64,000 nucleotides of DNA from Plumapathes pennacea (taxonomy: Eukaryota > Cnidaria > Anthozoa > Antipatharia > Myriopathidae), in assembly GCA_964036295.1 (NCBI GenBank), contig OZ038469.1, positions 12,395,591 to 12,459,590 on the forward strand, written 5' to 3'. Position numbers and translations under genes: made by a program. Below the pieces are notes generated by a model. That model had not been told where the DNA came from, made no database searches, and worked only from the letters and a program-made list of their open reading frames with translations. Below, one piece after another: positions 1 through 11,509 of the stretch (within the stretch, counting starts at the first letter, position 1; each line of letters starts with the position of its first letter).

Positions 1-67
1 CAAACAAAAGAGTTGAAAGAACGCAGGTTTCGATTAAACTTACTCAAGACAAAATACCTCCTCAGTA

Positions 68-76
68 ACTCTTTAT
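68..76 (-). terminator. AATAAA polyadenylation signal in unit 1
   Basis: The plus strand reads ctttattt, so the minus strand carries AATAAAG. The same site occurs in every unit about 70 bases from its left end, where a minus-strand transcript of model Y or of the Cys-peptide ORF could end. Confidence 0.35.
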
Positions 77-266
77 TTGAAGTAAAACAGAACTTTACTC
101 AGAGTAAATTTATACTCTTAACATATAAACTTTACTCTTAGAAACGTGTGATTATTGCAGCAGGTAATTCTACTCAAACATTGACAAAATGCGCTACTCG
201 TGCTGTGCGTAGAACGTACAAGTCTCAGTGAATCTTAAGGAGATACAAAATTGAATACATATACTG

Positions 267-482
267 TTACTCTGGCCCCCGAAAATAACATTGCCAAGAA
301 GATTTGGCAATTTCGTTGATGCAATTCAACACAGATATGGGGAGCTTTCTCCCGTCTTGTATTTGGAGAATACATTTCTGCGCTTGCAGTTGCGTCGCTC
401 GTGAAAACCAGGTGCACAAATCGAACTTTACATTTTGACAAGAAACCCCTGTCAAAACACCGATGAAAAGTTTCCAACGCAT
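267..482 (-). CDS. Possible small secreted Cys peptide (unit 1)
   Basis: Minus-strand ORF of 71 codons near the left end of the unit. Its first 15 residues (MRWKLFIGVLTGVSC) have the charge and hydrophobic pattern of a signal peptide, and the rest contains four further cysteines. The same ORF is 71 codons in unit 2 (3463-3678), is cut short by a stop in unit 3 (6665-6856) and is frameshifted in unit 4 (9816-10070). A longer overlapping frame (507-235) is also open, so coding status is unproven and no family is assigned. Confidence 0.2.
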   Translation of the reverse strand: MRWKLFIGVLTGVSCQNVKFDLCTWFSRATQLQAQKCILQIQDGRKLPISVLNCINEIAKSSWQCYFRGPE

Positions 483-853
483 CGCGTGTGGGCGCTTTGT
501 TACACATGTAACAACATAAAAATATATTTGGCCGATCTTATGTCACTATTGTGTATAAAGTCAATTCCAACTGTGATCATCCTCCCCGGACACGTGAAAG
601 AACAGGCAAATAGATAACTCGATAGACCACACTATTCAAGTTTAATTATATTTATCAGAAAAAGTTTCATTTACATTTACATTTTCATTCACATTTCCAG
701 TGCAGTGCCTTTATGAATCACTTCAGTTCCTGTTGATCGAAACATAAACCTGTCAGTATGACTTATACTTAAGACATGGTATCGGTATTTTTTTGAATCA
801 ACACAACAGTGATTTGCAATGTTAAAGGCACTATACCATACCAACATACCGGG

Positions 854-1455
854 CTAATCTTCGTGCACGTCACTGTCTTCACCACTGTCGGCGTCACTTT
901 CCTCTATGCAGAGGAAAATGTTATGCATGGCCATGTGTCTAAAACAAAATTAAGATACAGTATGTGATTCAGTCCAAAGTGCTATCACGAAGACAACTAT
1001 TACCAAAAAGTAGTGGGTATGTCAAGCAGGAACTGTCCCTGCCATCACAGCAGCTCAAAAAAAAAAGCTACTCACAATACTTCCTCTTGGCTCAAACTCG
1101 GAAACAGCTACAAACAAAACAAAAATACGACACATGCATTAATATAATCAAATACTAGCCCTCTTGTGTGTGTCAACACAGAGATAAACAGAATAGAGAT
1201 TAACTTAAGGTTGTAGGCTGCAAACTTACCCAGTGGAACAAATCCACCAGCAAGTGGACAATCCACCCCGGTGGACTGGGGGGGCGGCGGCGAAGCAGCT
1301 TCAGTTTCTTCATTTTCTTCCGGCTGATTGATAAAGTACAACAGAGTATCAGTAACTGTTAAAGGCAAAAATCACCAATCTGTTCGACAATTTCTACTTA
1401 CTTTAGTGCTTGAAAGACACATAGCTGACGGAGCTCTTCTGACTTTACGAAGCAT
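854..1455 (-). pseudogene. Model Y, unit 1: copy with one-base insertion
   Basis: Exons 1455-1402, 1323-1230, 1107-1076 and 938-854. The second exon has seven C's in a run where the other units have six pyrimidine or C positions, so it is 94 bp instead of 93 and the frame into the later exons is lost. Otherwise it matches the model described for unit 2. Confidence 0.35.
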
Positions 1456-1714
1456 GCGTAAGACGGGTTTGTCAGATCAAACATGACAGCTCATTTCCGA
1501 TTCAGATGGGCGGTGATATCTTCCATCTTGACAGAAGCTTAGTGATGCTAAGCCGTGAGCTAATTGATGGAACGTAGTTTGATTGTGTTCACATACAGAC
1601 TAAAACCTTTTGTCACGGACGGAGGAAGATACAATGAGAATGTGATTGAACTATTATCACAGAGCTTCAACTCAAACAACAATTATTGTTTTCTTACCCG
1701 AGTTAATTTGTCTA

Positions 1715-1765
1715 CGCAGACCAATCACAAACGGCTCTTTTTAGCGTCTGTTTTCCGCCAAATCA
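1715..1765 (-). promoter_or_regulatory. CCAAT / E2F-like promoter candidate of model Y
   Basis: On the minus strand this stretch reads TTTGGCGGAAAAC, an E2F-like core, and GTGATTGGTC, an inverted CCAAT box, about 35 bases apart. It is conserved in all four units (for example about 8095-8145 and 11315-11365) and lies 260-310 bases upstream of the predicted ATG of model Y. The motif match is by eye only. Confidence 0.3.
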
Positions 1766-2039
1766 GTGTTCTTACTTGCAGCGAAAGATAAATCGTCTTT
1801 GCTTGCATTCATTTAATGAAAACTAAAAGCAGATTGGTCAAGGATCTCTTGAACGTGCGTTGTTCCCCTCTGTGACCCCAGGAGTTTGAAGTTTTTTAGT
1901 AGACGTTTTGATTGCCAACTCTGTTTCACCACTTGTTTTAATGTCATAGAAAGCAGATCTCTTTCCCTCAGGATCATATTGACCAACTTCTTAATATGCC
2001 TCGATGTTTTTCTTGTGGCATGCAAGCACACCATCTGAT

Positions 2040-2926
2040 TTAAGGATGATTGAAAGCATTTAGCTTGGTAAAATTCAGCTGTTTTACCATCTTGAGCACT
2101 TCTGGGGCTGTTTTGTGAACCTATAATTGAGAATAATAATGCAATATATGAATGCAAAATAAATTAAGAAACATCCTCGAAAAACTGAGCACAAACTTTA
2201 AAAAGGAAAAAAACATTAAATTGTGTAAATTGTGATACGCTGTCTGCAGATATCCCTTACAGTGTGATCTTCTGCTAGGCGGCCAATCGTGAGGGAGACT
2301 CCTTCCGAATTCGCCACAGATTCTGGTGCAAGGTGTGTTGGCAAGGTGTGTTGGCTTAAAGGTAGTCATGTTGCCTTGCATGATGTAGCCTGTGGTCTTC
2401 TACCTCTCAAAAACAAATGTGTCGTCTGTTCAGCTGATTCGTTATCAGTCTGCTGATCATGGTCTTTAACCTCCTTAGGAACACGGCAAAGTCTTCAGAT
2501 TGTAGATCCTTGACCTAATAAATAGTTGAATACTCAATCTGTATATGTATTTAATACAAAATTTAGAGGGTGTTGTTTTGTGTTATACTTTTTGTATTAT
2601 TAATATTAAACATAGCAAAAGCTAACAACATCGGATGTTAACAAGAATTTCTGTGATTACTACATGTATGACGTATTTCATAATAATGAGATTAAGCTAT
2701 AAAGATTCTTGTTCCCAGTCAAACAGATTGAGGCAAAAAAGTTTACGCCTTCCGGCGAGCTCATTATACACATATGGCGGGATAAACGCTCTGGAGAAAC
2801 ATGTTCCCCGTGTTCCTTGCAGACATCTGCCCACATATTTTTCTGGAAAAATGACATGGTTTCCAGCTGCACTGCCTTCAGCCCTTTTATATCTGTTGCT
2901 GCTGCTTTCATTTCCAAGAGGCTCAT
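2040..2926 (-). CDS. Model X, unit 1: unrecognised multi-exon gene
   Basis: Spliced prediction on the minus strand with exons 2926-2747, 2514-2471, 2354-2261 and 2120-2040 (stop). Splice sites are GTAAAC, GTTAAA and GTAAGG donors and AG acceptors, and the phases (0, 2, 0) join without a stop to give about 132 residues. The first exon is amphipathic (starts MSLLEMKAAATD); the last is short and ends in FNHP. No family is recognised. The true start is uncertain: another in-frame ATG lies 69 bases into the first exon, just after a TATAAAAG sequence on the same strand. A small upstream exon near 3103-3133 (reads MRHKRDWVPCK then GT) could belong to it. Confidence is limited because no transcript supports the model. 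Confidence 0.35.
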
Positions 2927-4046
2927 GGAGCAATCATTCAGTTGCAATCACCAATTAAAGTAGAAAAAAATATAGCTGAATACAGTATCCAAAAATGTAC
3001 CAGGACACAATGTGCTTGTGTGTATACAGTAGGTACATTGTAGATCACTACACACAATATCAAACAGGATATGATGTAAGCTCATGCAGCGGTAGACAAC
3101 CTTGCATGGGACCCAGTCTCGTTTGTGTCGCATCCTATTTGGCCAAGTTCAAACAAAAGTCATTAACGTAATCAGGTTTGAGTAAAAAGTACTCAAACAA
3201 AAGAGTTGAAAGAACGCAGGTTTCGATTAAACTTACTCAAGACAAAATACCTCCTCAGTAACTCTTTATTTGAAGTAAAACAGAACTTTACTCAGAGTAA
3301 ATTTATACTCTAAATAACATTTAAACTTTACTCTTAGAAACGTGTGATTATTGCAGCAGGTAATTCTACTCAAACATTGACAAAATGCGCTACTCTTGCT
3401 GTGCGTAGAACGTGCAAGTCTCAGTGAATCTTAAGAAGATACAAAATTGAATACATATACTGTTACTCTGGCCCCCGAAAATAGCATTGCCAAGAAGATT
3501 TGGTAATTTCGTTGATGCAATTCAACACAGATATGGGGAGCTTTCTCCCGTCTTGTATTTGGAGAATACATTTCTGCGCTTGCAGTTGCGTCGCTCGTGA
3601 AAACCAGGTGCACAAATCGAACTTTACATTTTGACAAGAAACCCCTGTCAAAACACCGATGAAAAGTTTCCAACGCATCGCGTGTGGGCGCTTTGTTACA
3701 CATGTAACAACATAAAAATATATTTGGCCGATCTTATGTCACTATTGTGTATAAAGTCAATTCCAACTGTGATCATCCCCGGACACGTGAAAGAACAGGC
3801 AAATAGATAACTCGATAGACCACACTATTCAAGTTTAATTATATTTATCAGAAAAAGTTTCATTTACATTTACATTTTCATTCACATTTCCAGTGCAGTG
3901 CCTTTATGAATCACTTCAGTTCCTGTTGATCGAAACATGAACCTGTCAGTATGACTTATACTTAAGACATGGTATCGGTATTTTTTTGAATCAACTCAAC
4001 AGTGATTTGCAATGTTAAAGGCACTATACCATACCAACATACCGGG

Positions 4047-4646
4047 CTAATCTTCGTGCACGTCACTGTCTTCACCACTGTCGGCGTTACTTTCCTCTAT
4101 GTAGAGGAAAATGTTATGCATGGCCATGTGTCTAAAACAAAATTAAGATACAGTATGTGATTCAGTCCAAAGTGCTATCACGAAGACAACTATTACCAAA
4201 AAGTAGTGGGTATGTCAAGCAGGAACTGTCCCTGCCATCACAGCAGCTCAAAAAAAAAGCTACTCACAATACTTCCTCTTGGCTCAAACTCGGAAACAGC
4301 TACAAACAAAACAAAAATACGACACATGCATTAATATAATCAAATACTAGCCCTCTTGTGTGTGTCAACACAGAGATAAACAGAATAGAGATTAACTTAA
4401 GGTTGTAAGCTGCAAACTTACCCAGTGGAACAAATCCACCAGCAAGTGGACAATCCACCCCGGTGGACTGAGGGGCGGCGGCGAAGCAGCTTCAGTTTCT
4501 TCATTTTCTTCCGGCTGATTGATAAAGTACAACAGAGTATCAGTAACTGTTAAAGGCAAAAATCACCAATCTGTTCGACAATTTCTACTTACTTTAGTGC
4601 TTGAAAGACACATAGCTGACGGAGCTCTTCTGACTTTACGAAGCAT
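4047..4646 (-). CDS. Model Y, unit 2: small acidic-tail protein, unrecognised
   Basis: Four-exon minus-strand prediction: 4646-4593 (ATG), 4514-4422, 4299-4268 and 4131-4047 (stop). All donors are GT (GTAAGT, GTAAGT, GTGAGT), all acceptors are AG, and the phases are 0, 0 and 2, giving 87 residues. The product has a basic N-terminus, a Glu-rich then Pro-rich stretch, a short hydrophobic segment (GWIVHLLVDLFHW), and an acidic tail containing DSGEDS, which fits the DSGxxS form of a beta-TrCP phosphodegron. The second-exon acceptor chosen here is internal; an upstream AG at 4547 exists but would put a stop in frame. A CCAAT motif and an E2F-like TTTGGCGG lie about 270 bp upstream. No family is recognised. 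Confidence 0.4.
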
Positions 4647-5230
4647 GCGTAAGACGGGTTTGTCAGATCAAACATGACAGCTCATTTCCGATTCAGATGG
4701 GCGGTGATATCTTCCATCTTGACAGAAGCTTAGTGATGCTAAGCCGTGAGCTAATTGATGGAACGTAGTTTGATTGTGTTCACATACAGGCTAAAACCTT
4801 TTGTCACGGACGGAGGAAGATACAATGAGAATGTAATTGAACTATTATCACAGAGCTTCAACTCAAACAACAATTATTGTTTTCTTACCCGAGTTAATTT
4901 GTCTACGCAGACCAATCACAAACGGCTCTTTTTAGCGTCTGTTTTCCGCCAAATCAGTGTTCTTACTTGCAGCAAAAAATAAATCGTCTTTGCTTGCATT
5001 CATTTAATGAAAACTAAAAACAGATTGGTCAAGGATCTCTTGAACGTGCGTTGTTCCCCTCTGTGACCCCAGGAGTTTGAAGTTTTTTAGTAGACGTTTT
5101 GATTGCCAACTCTGTTTCACCACTTGTTTTAATGTCATAGAAAGCAGATCTCTTTCCCTCAGGATCATATTGACCAACTTCTTAATATGCCTCGATGTTT
5201 TTCTTGTGGCATGCAAGCCCACCATCTGAT

Positions 5231-6107
5231 TTAAGGATGATTGAAAGCATTTAGCTTGGTAAAATTCAGCTGTTTTACCATCTTGAGCACTTCTGGGGCT
5301 GTTTTGTGAACCTATAATTGAGAATAATAATGCAATATATGAATGCAAAATAAATTAAGAAACATCCTCGAAAAACTGAGCACAAACTTTAAAAAGGAAA
5401 AAAACATTAAATTGTGTAAATTGTGATACGCTGTCTGCAGATATCCCTTACAGTGTGATCTTCTGCTAGGCGGCCAATCGTGAGGGAGACTCCTTCCGAA
5501 TTCGCCACAGATTCTGGTGCAAGGTGTGTTGGCAAGGTGTGTTGGCTTAAAGGTAGTCATGTTGCCTTGCATGATGTAGCCTGTGGTCTTCTACCTCTCA
5601 AAAACAAATGTGTCGTCTGTTCAGCTGATTCATTATCAGTCTGCTGATCATGGTCTTTAACCTCCTTAGGAACACGGCAAAGTCTTCAGATTGTAGATCC
5701 TTGACCTAATAAATAGTTGAATACTCAATCTGTATATGTATTTAATACAAAATTTAGAGGGTGTTTTTTGTGTTATACTTTCTGTATTATTAATATTAAG
5801 CATAGCAAAAGCTAACAACATCGGATGTTAACAAGAATTTCTGTGATTACTACATGTATGACGTATTTCATAATAATGAGATTAAGCTATAAAGATTCTT
5901 GTTCCCAGTCAAACAGATTGAGTTTGCGCCTTCCGGCGAGCTCATTATACACATATGGCGGGATAAACGCTCCGGAGAAACATGTTCCCCGTGTTCCTTG
6001 CAGACATCTGCCCACATATTTTTCTGGAAAAATGACATGGTTTCCAGCTGCACTGGCTTCAGCCCTTTTATATCTGTTGCTGCTGCTTTCATTTCCAAGA
6101 GGCTCAT
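5231..6107 (-). CDS. Model X, unit 2: unrecognised gene, altered donor
   Basis: Copy of model X with exons 6107-5928, 5705-5662, 5545-5452 and 5311-5231. The exon lengths (180, 44, 94 and 81 bp) match unit 1 exactly. The first donor is GC in place of GT, which could still splice as a GC-AG intron or could mark decay. No family is recognised. Confidence 0.3.
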
Positions 6108-7236
6108 GGAGCAATCATTCAGCTGTATTCACCAATTAAAGTAGAAAAAAATATAGCTGAATACAGTATCGAAAAATGTACCAGGACACAATGTGCTTGT
6201 GTGTATACAGTAGGTACATTGTAGATCACTACACACAATATCAAACAGGATATGATGTAAGCTCATGCAGCGGTAGACAACCTTGCATGGGACCCAGTCT
6301 CGTTTGTGTCGCATCATATTTGGCCAAGTTCAAACAAAAGTCATTAACGTAATCAGGTTTGAGTAGAAAGTACTCAAACAAAAGAGTTGAAAGAACGCAG
6401 GTTTCGATTAAACTTACTCAAGACAAAATACCTCCTCAGTAACTCTTTATTTGAAGTAAAACAGAACTTTACTCAGAGTAAATTTATACTCTAAATAACA
6501 TTTAAACTTTACTCTTAGAAACGTGTGATTATTGCAGCAGGTAATTCTACTCAAACATTGACTAAATGCGCTACTCGTGCTGTGCGTAGAACGTACAAGT
6601 CTCAGTGATCTTAAGGAGATACAAAATTGAATACATACTGTTCCTCTGGCCCCCGAAAATAACATTACCAAGAAGATTTGGCAATTCCGTTGATGCAATT
6701 CAACACAGATATGGGGAGCTTTCTCCCGTCTTGTATTTGGAGAATACATTTCTGCGCTTGCAGTTGCGTCGCTCGTGAAAACCAGGTGCACAAATCGAAC
6801 TTTACATTTTGACAAGAAACCCCTGTCAAAACACCGATGAAAAGTTTCCAACGCATCGCGTGTGGGCGCTTTGTTACACATGTAACAACATAAAAATATA
6901 TTTGGCCGATCTTATGTCACTATTGTGTATAAAGTCAATTCCAACTGTGATCATCCTCCCCGGGCATATTTGACACGTGAAAGAACAGGCAAATAGATAA
7001 CTCGATAGACCACACTATTCAAGTTTAATTATATTTATCAGAAAAAGTTTCATTTACATTTACATTTTCATTCACATTTCCAGTGCAGTGCCTTTATGAA
7101 TCACTTCAGTTCCTGTTGATCGAAACATAAACCTGTCAGTATGACTTATACTTAAGACATGGTATCGGTATTTTTTTGAATCAACACAACAGTGATTTGC
7201 AATGTTAAAGGCACTATACCATACCAACATACCGGG

Positions 7237-7837
7237 CTAATCTTCGTGCACGTCACTGTCTTCACCACTGTCGGCGTCACTTTCCTCTATGCAGAGGAAA
7301 ATGTTATGCATGGCCATGTGTCTAAAACAAAATTAAGATACAGTATGTGATTCAGTCCAAAGTGCTATCACGAAGAAAACTATTACCAAAAAGTAGTGGG
7401 TATGTCAAGCAGGAACTGTCCCTGCCATCACCGCAGCTCAAAAAAAAAAGCTACTCATAATACTTCCTCTTGGCTCAAACTCGGAAACAGCTACAAACAA
7501 AACAAAAATACGACACATGCATTAATATAATCAAATACTAGCCCTCTTGTGTGTGTCAACACAGAGATAAACAGAATAGAGATTAACTTAAGGTTGTAGG
7601 CTGCAAACTTACCCAGTGGAACAAATCCACCAGCAAGTGGACAATCCACCCCGGTGGACTGGGGGGCGGCGGCGAAGCAGCTTCAGTTTCTTCATTTTCT
7701 TCCGGCTGATTGATAAAGTACAACAGAGTATCAGTAACTGTTAAAGGCAAAAATCACCAATCTGTTCGACAATTTCTACTTACTTTAGTGCTTGAAAGAC
7801 ACATAGCTGACGGAGCTCTTCTGACTTTACGAAGCAT
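7237..7837 (-). pseudogene. Model Y, unit 3: copy with mutated splice donor
   Basis: Exons 7837-7784, 7705-7613, 7490-7459 and 7321-7237 have the lengths of the unit 2 model (54, 93, 32 and 85 bp). The donor after the 32-bp exon is AT instead of GT, while the other three units keep GT, so normal splicing of this copy is doubtful although the reading frame is otherwise open. Confidence 0.33.
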
Positions 7838-8421
7838 GCGTAAGACGGGTTTGTCAGATCAAACATGACAGCTCATTTCCGATTCAGATGGGCGGTGATA
7901 TCTTCCATCTTGACAGAAGCTTAGTGATGCTAAGCCGTGAGCTAATTGATGGAACGTAGTTTGATTGTGTTCACATACAGACTAAAACCTTTTGTCACGG
8001 ACGGAGGAAGATACAATGAGAATGTGATTGAACTATTATCACAGAGCTTCAACTCAAACAACAATTATTGTTTTCTTACCCGAGTTAATTTGTCTACGCA
8101 GACCAATCACAAACGGCTCTTTTTAGCGTCTGTTTTCCGCCAAATCAGTGTTCTTACTTGCAGCGAAAGATAAATCGTCTTTGCTTGCATTCATTTAATG
8201 AAAACTAAAAGCAGATTGGTCAAGGATCTCTTGAACGTGCGTTGTTCCCCTCTGTGACCCCAGGAGTTTGAAGTTTTTTAGTAGACGTTTTGATTGCCAA
8301 CTCTGTTTCACCACTTGTTTTAATGTCATAGAAAGCAGATCTCTTTCCCTCAGGATCATATTGACCAACTTCTTAATATGCCTCGATGTTTTTCTTGTGG
8401 CATGCAAGCACACCATCTGAT

Positions 8422-9292
8422 TTAAGGATGATTGAAAGCATTTAGCTTGGTAAAATTCAGCTGTTTTACCATCTTGAGCACTTCTGGGGCTGTTTTGTGA
8501 ACCTATAATTGAGAATAATAATGCAATATTTGAATGCAAAATAAATTAAGAAACATCCTCGAAAAACTGAGCACAAACTTTAAAAAGGAAAAAAACATTA
8601 AATTGTGTAAATTGTGATACGCTGTCTGCAGATATCCCTTACAGTGTGATCTTCTGCTAGGCGGCCAATCGTGAGGGAGACTCCTTCCGAATTCGCCACA
8701 GATTCTGCAAGGTGTGTTGGCTTAAAGGTAGTCATGTTGCCTTGCATGATGTAGCCTGTGGTCTTCTACCTCTCAAAAACAAATGTGTCGTCTGTTCAGC
8801 TGATTCATTATCAGTCTGCTGATCATGGTCTTTAACCTCCTTAGGAACACGGCAAAGTCTTCAGATTGAAGATCCTTGACCTAATAAATAGTTGAATACT
8901 CAATCTGTATATGTATTTAATACAAAATTTAGAGGGTGTTGTTTTGTGTTATACTTTCTGTATTATTAATATTAAACATAGCAAAAGCTAACAACATCGG
9001 ATGTTAACAAGAATTTCTGTGATTACTACATGTATGACGTATTTCATAATAATGAGATTAAGCTATAAAGATTCTTGTTCCTAGTCAAACAGATTGAGGC
9101 AAAAAAGTTTACGCCTTCCGGCGAGCTCATTATACACATATGGCGGGATAAACGCTCTGGAGAAACATGTTCCCCGTGTTCCTTGCAGACATCTGCCCAC
9201 ATATTTTTCTGGAAAAATGACATGGTTTCCAGCTGCACTGGCTTCAGCCCTTTTATATCTGTTGCTGCTGCTTTCATTTCCAAGAGGCTCAT
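8422..9292 (-). pseudogene. Model X, unit 3: frameshifted copy
   Basis: Exons 9292-9113, 8880-8837, 8720-8643 and 8502-8422 correspond to model X. The third exon is 78 bp instead of 94 because of a 16-bp deletion between short direct repeats, so the frame into the last exon is lost. If model X is a real gene, this copy is broken. Confidence 0.3.
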
Positions 9293-9559
9293 GGAGCAAT
9301 CATTCAGCTGTATTCACCAATTAAAGTAGAAAAAAATATAGCTGAATACAGTATCGGAAAATGTACCAGGACACAATGTGCTTGTGTGTATACAGTAGGT
9401 ACATTGTAGATCACTACACACAATATCAAACAGGATATGATGTAAGCTCATGCAGCGGTAGACAACCTTGCATGGGAACCAGTCTCGTTTGTGTCGCATC
9501 ATATTTGGCCAAGTTCAAACAAAAGTCACTAACGTAATCAGGTTTGAGTAAAAAGTACT

Positions 9560-11509
9560 CAAACAAAAGAGTTGAAAGAACGCAGGTTTCGATTAAACTT
9601 ATTCAAGACAAAATACCTCAGTAACTCTTTATTTGAAGTAAAACAGAACTTTACTCAGAGTAAATTTATACTCTAAATAACATTTAAACTTTACTCTTAG
9701 TACTCTAAATAACATTTAAACTTTACTCTTAGAAACGTGTGATTATTGCAGCAGGTAATTCTACTCAAACATTGACTAAATGCGCTACTCGTGCTGTGCG
9801 TAGAACGTACAAGTCTCAGTGAATCTTAAGGAGATACAAAATTGAATACATACTGTTCCTCTGGCCCCCGAAAATAACATTACCAAGAAGATTTGGCAAT
9901 TCGTTGATGCAATTCAACACAGATATGGGGAGCTTTCTCCCGTCTTGTATTTGGAGAATACATTTCTGCGCTTGCAGTTGCGTCGCTCGTGAAAACCAGG
10001 TGCACAAATCGAACTTTACATTTTGACAAGAAACCCCTGTCAAAACACCGATGAAAAGTTTCCAACGCATCGCGTGTGGGCGCTTTGTTACACATGTAAC
10101 AACATAAAAATATATTTGGCCGATCTTATGTCACTATTGTGTATAAAGTCAATTCCAACTGTGATCATCCTCCCCGGGCATATTTGACACGTGAAAGAAC
10201 AGGCAAATAGATAACTCGATAGACCACACTATTCAAGTTTAATTATATTTATCAGAAAAAGTTTCATTTACATTTACATTTTCATTCACATTTCCAGTGC
10301 AGTGCCTTTATGAATCACTTCAGTTCCTGTTGATCGAAACATAAACCTGTCAGTATGACTTATACTTAAGACATGGTATCGGTATTTTTTTGAATCAACA
10401 CAACAGTGATTTGCAATGTTAAAGGCACTATACCATACCAACATACCGGGCTAATCTTCGTGCACGTCACTGTCTTCACCACTGTCGGCGTCACTTTCCT
10501 CTATGTAGAGGAAAATGTTATGCATGGCCATGTATCTAAAACAAAATTAAGATACAGTATGTGATTCAGTCCAAAGTGCTATCACGAAGACAACTATTAC
10601 CAAAAAGTAGTGGGTATGTCAAGCAGGAACTGTCCCTGCCATCACCACAGCTTAAAAGAAAAAGCTACTCACAATACTTCCTCTTGGCTCAAACTCGGAA
10701 ACAGCTACAAACAAAACAAAAATACGACACATGCATTAATATAATCAAATACTAGCCCTCTTGTGTGTGTCAACACAGAGATAAACAGAATAGAGATTAA
10801 CTTAAGGTTGTAGGCTGCAAACTTACCCAGTGGAACAAATCCACCAGCAAGTGGACAATCCTCCCCGGTGGACTTGGGGGCGGCGGCGAAGCAGCTTCAG
10901 TTTCTTCATTTTCTTCCGGCTGATTGATAAAGTACAACAGAGTATCAGTAACTGTTAAAGGCAAAAATCACCAATCTGTTCGACAATTTCCACTTACTTT
11001 AGTGCTTGAAAGACACATAGCTGACGGAGCTCTTCTGACTTTACGAAGCATGCGTAAGACGGGTTTGTCAGATCAAACATGACAGCTCATTTCCGATTCA
11101 GATGGGCGGTGATATCTTCCATCTTGACAGAAGCTTAGTGATGCTAAGCCGTGAGCTAATTGATGGAACGTAGTTTGATTTGTGTTCACATACAGACTAA
11201 AACCTTTTGTCACGGACGGAGGAAGATACAATGAGAATGTAATTGAACTATTATCACAGAGCTTCAACTCAAACAACAATTATTGTTTTCTTACCCGAGT
11301 TAATTTGTCTACGCAGACCAATCACAAACGGCTCTTTTTAGCGTCTGTTTTCCGCCAAATCAGTGTTCTTACTTGCAGCGAAAGATAAATCGTCTTTGCT
11401 TGCATTCATTTAATGAAAACTAAAAACAGATTGGTCAAGGATCTCTTGAACGTGCCTTGTTCCCCTCTGTGACCCCAGGAGTTTAACGTTTTTTAGTAGA
11501 CGTTTTGAT
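9560..11509. repeat. 3.2 kb tandem array, unit 4 (truncated)
   Basis: The last copy ends abruptly at about 11509, where identity with the other units stops in mid-unit. It keeps all of model Y and lacks model X. It also has a short internal duplication near 9670-9730, where a roughly 37-bp stretch is repeated. Confidence 0.93.
10451..11051 (-). CDS. Model Y, unit 4: small acidic-tail protein, unrecognised
   Basis: Exons 11051-10998, 10919-10827, 10704-10673 and 10535-10451 reproduce the unit 2 lengths and phases with intact GT and AG sites. It differs by a few residues, including W to R in the hydrophobic segment and H to Y near the start of the last exon. The promoter-like CCAAT and E2F-like region (about 11320-11360) is retained because the array breaks just beyond it. 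Confidence 0.38.

Larger units (their letters stand above)
1..3193. repeat. 3.2 kb tandem array, unit 1
   Basis: First of four head-to-tail units. The phrase caaacaaaagagttgaaag recurs at 1, 3194, 6375 and 9560, giving periods of 3193, 3181 and 3185 bp, and the units are nearly identical along their length. Each unit holds two predicted minus-strand genes (X on the right, Y in the middle) and, near its left end, an AATAAA on the minus strand (about 70-75), so a minus transcript could end just inside the unit boundary. Unit 1 has an intact model X but a one-base insertion in model Y. The left end of the window may cut the array. Confidence 0.95.
3194..6374. repeat. 3.2 kb tandem array, unit 2
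   Basis: Second head-to-tail copy, 3181 bp. It differs from unit 1 by scattered substitutions and small indels, including a 9-bp in-frame deletion near 5920. Model Y is open here. In model X the donor of the first exon reads GC rather than GT. Confidence 0.95.
6375..9559. repeat. 3.2 kb tandem array, unit 3
   Basis: Third copy, 3185 bp. Compared with units 1 and 2 it has a 16-bp deletion near 8706 that breaks model X and a GT-to-AT change at the donor of the 32-bp exon of model Y (complement of 7457-7458). Confidence 0.95.

Noticed and set aside
235-507. 90-codon minus-strand ORF repeated in the array units (starts MCNKAPTRDA)
   Set aside because: It overlaps the Cys-peptide frame, shows no domain, and lies where the 3' UTR of model Y would be, so it is not listed separately.
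1564-1791. 75-codon plus-strand ORF in each array unit
   Set aside because: It covers the CCAAT/E2F-like promoter region of model Y on the opposite strand and has no protein-like features.
1813-2157. 114-codon minus-strand ORF in each array unit
   Set aside because: It reads across an AG acceptor and past the stop of the better-supported last exon of model X in another frame. It is probably 3' UTR sequence that happens to be open.
1-11509. 3.2 kb array as ribosomal DNA or histone cluster
   Set aside because: No rRNA-like sequence, histone fold or histone 3' stem-loop was seen in the unit.
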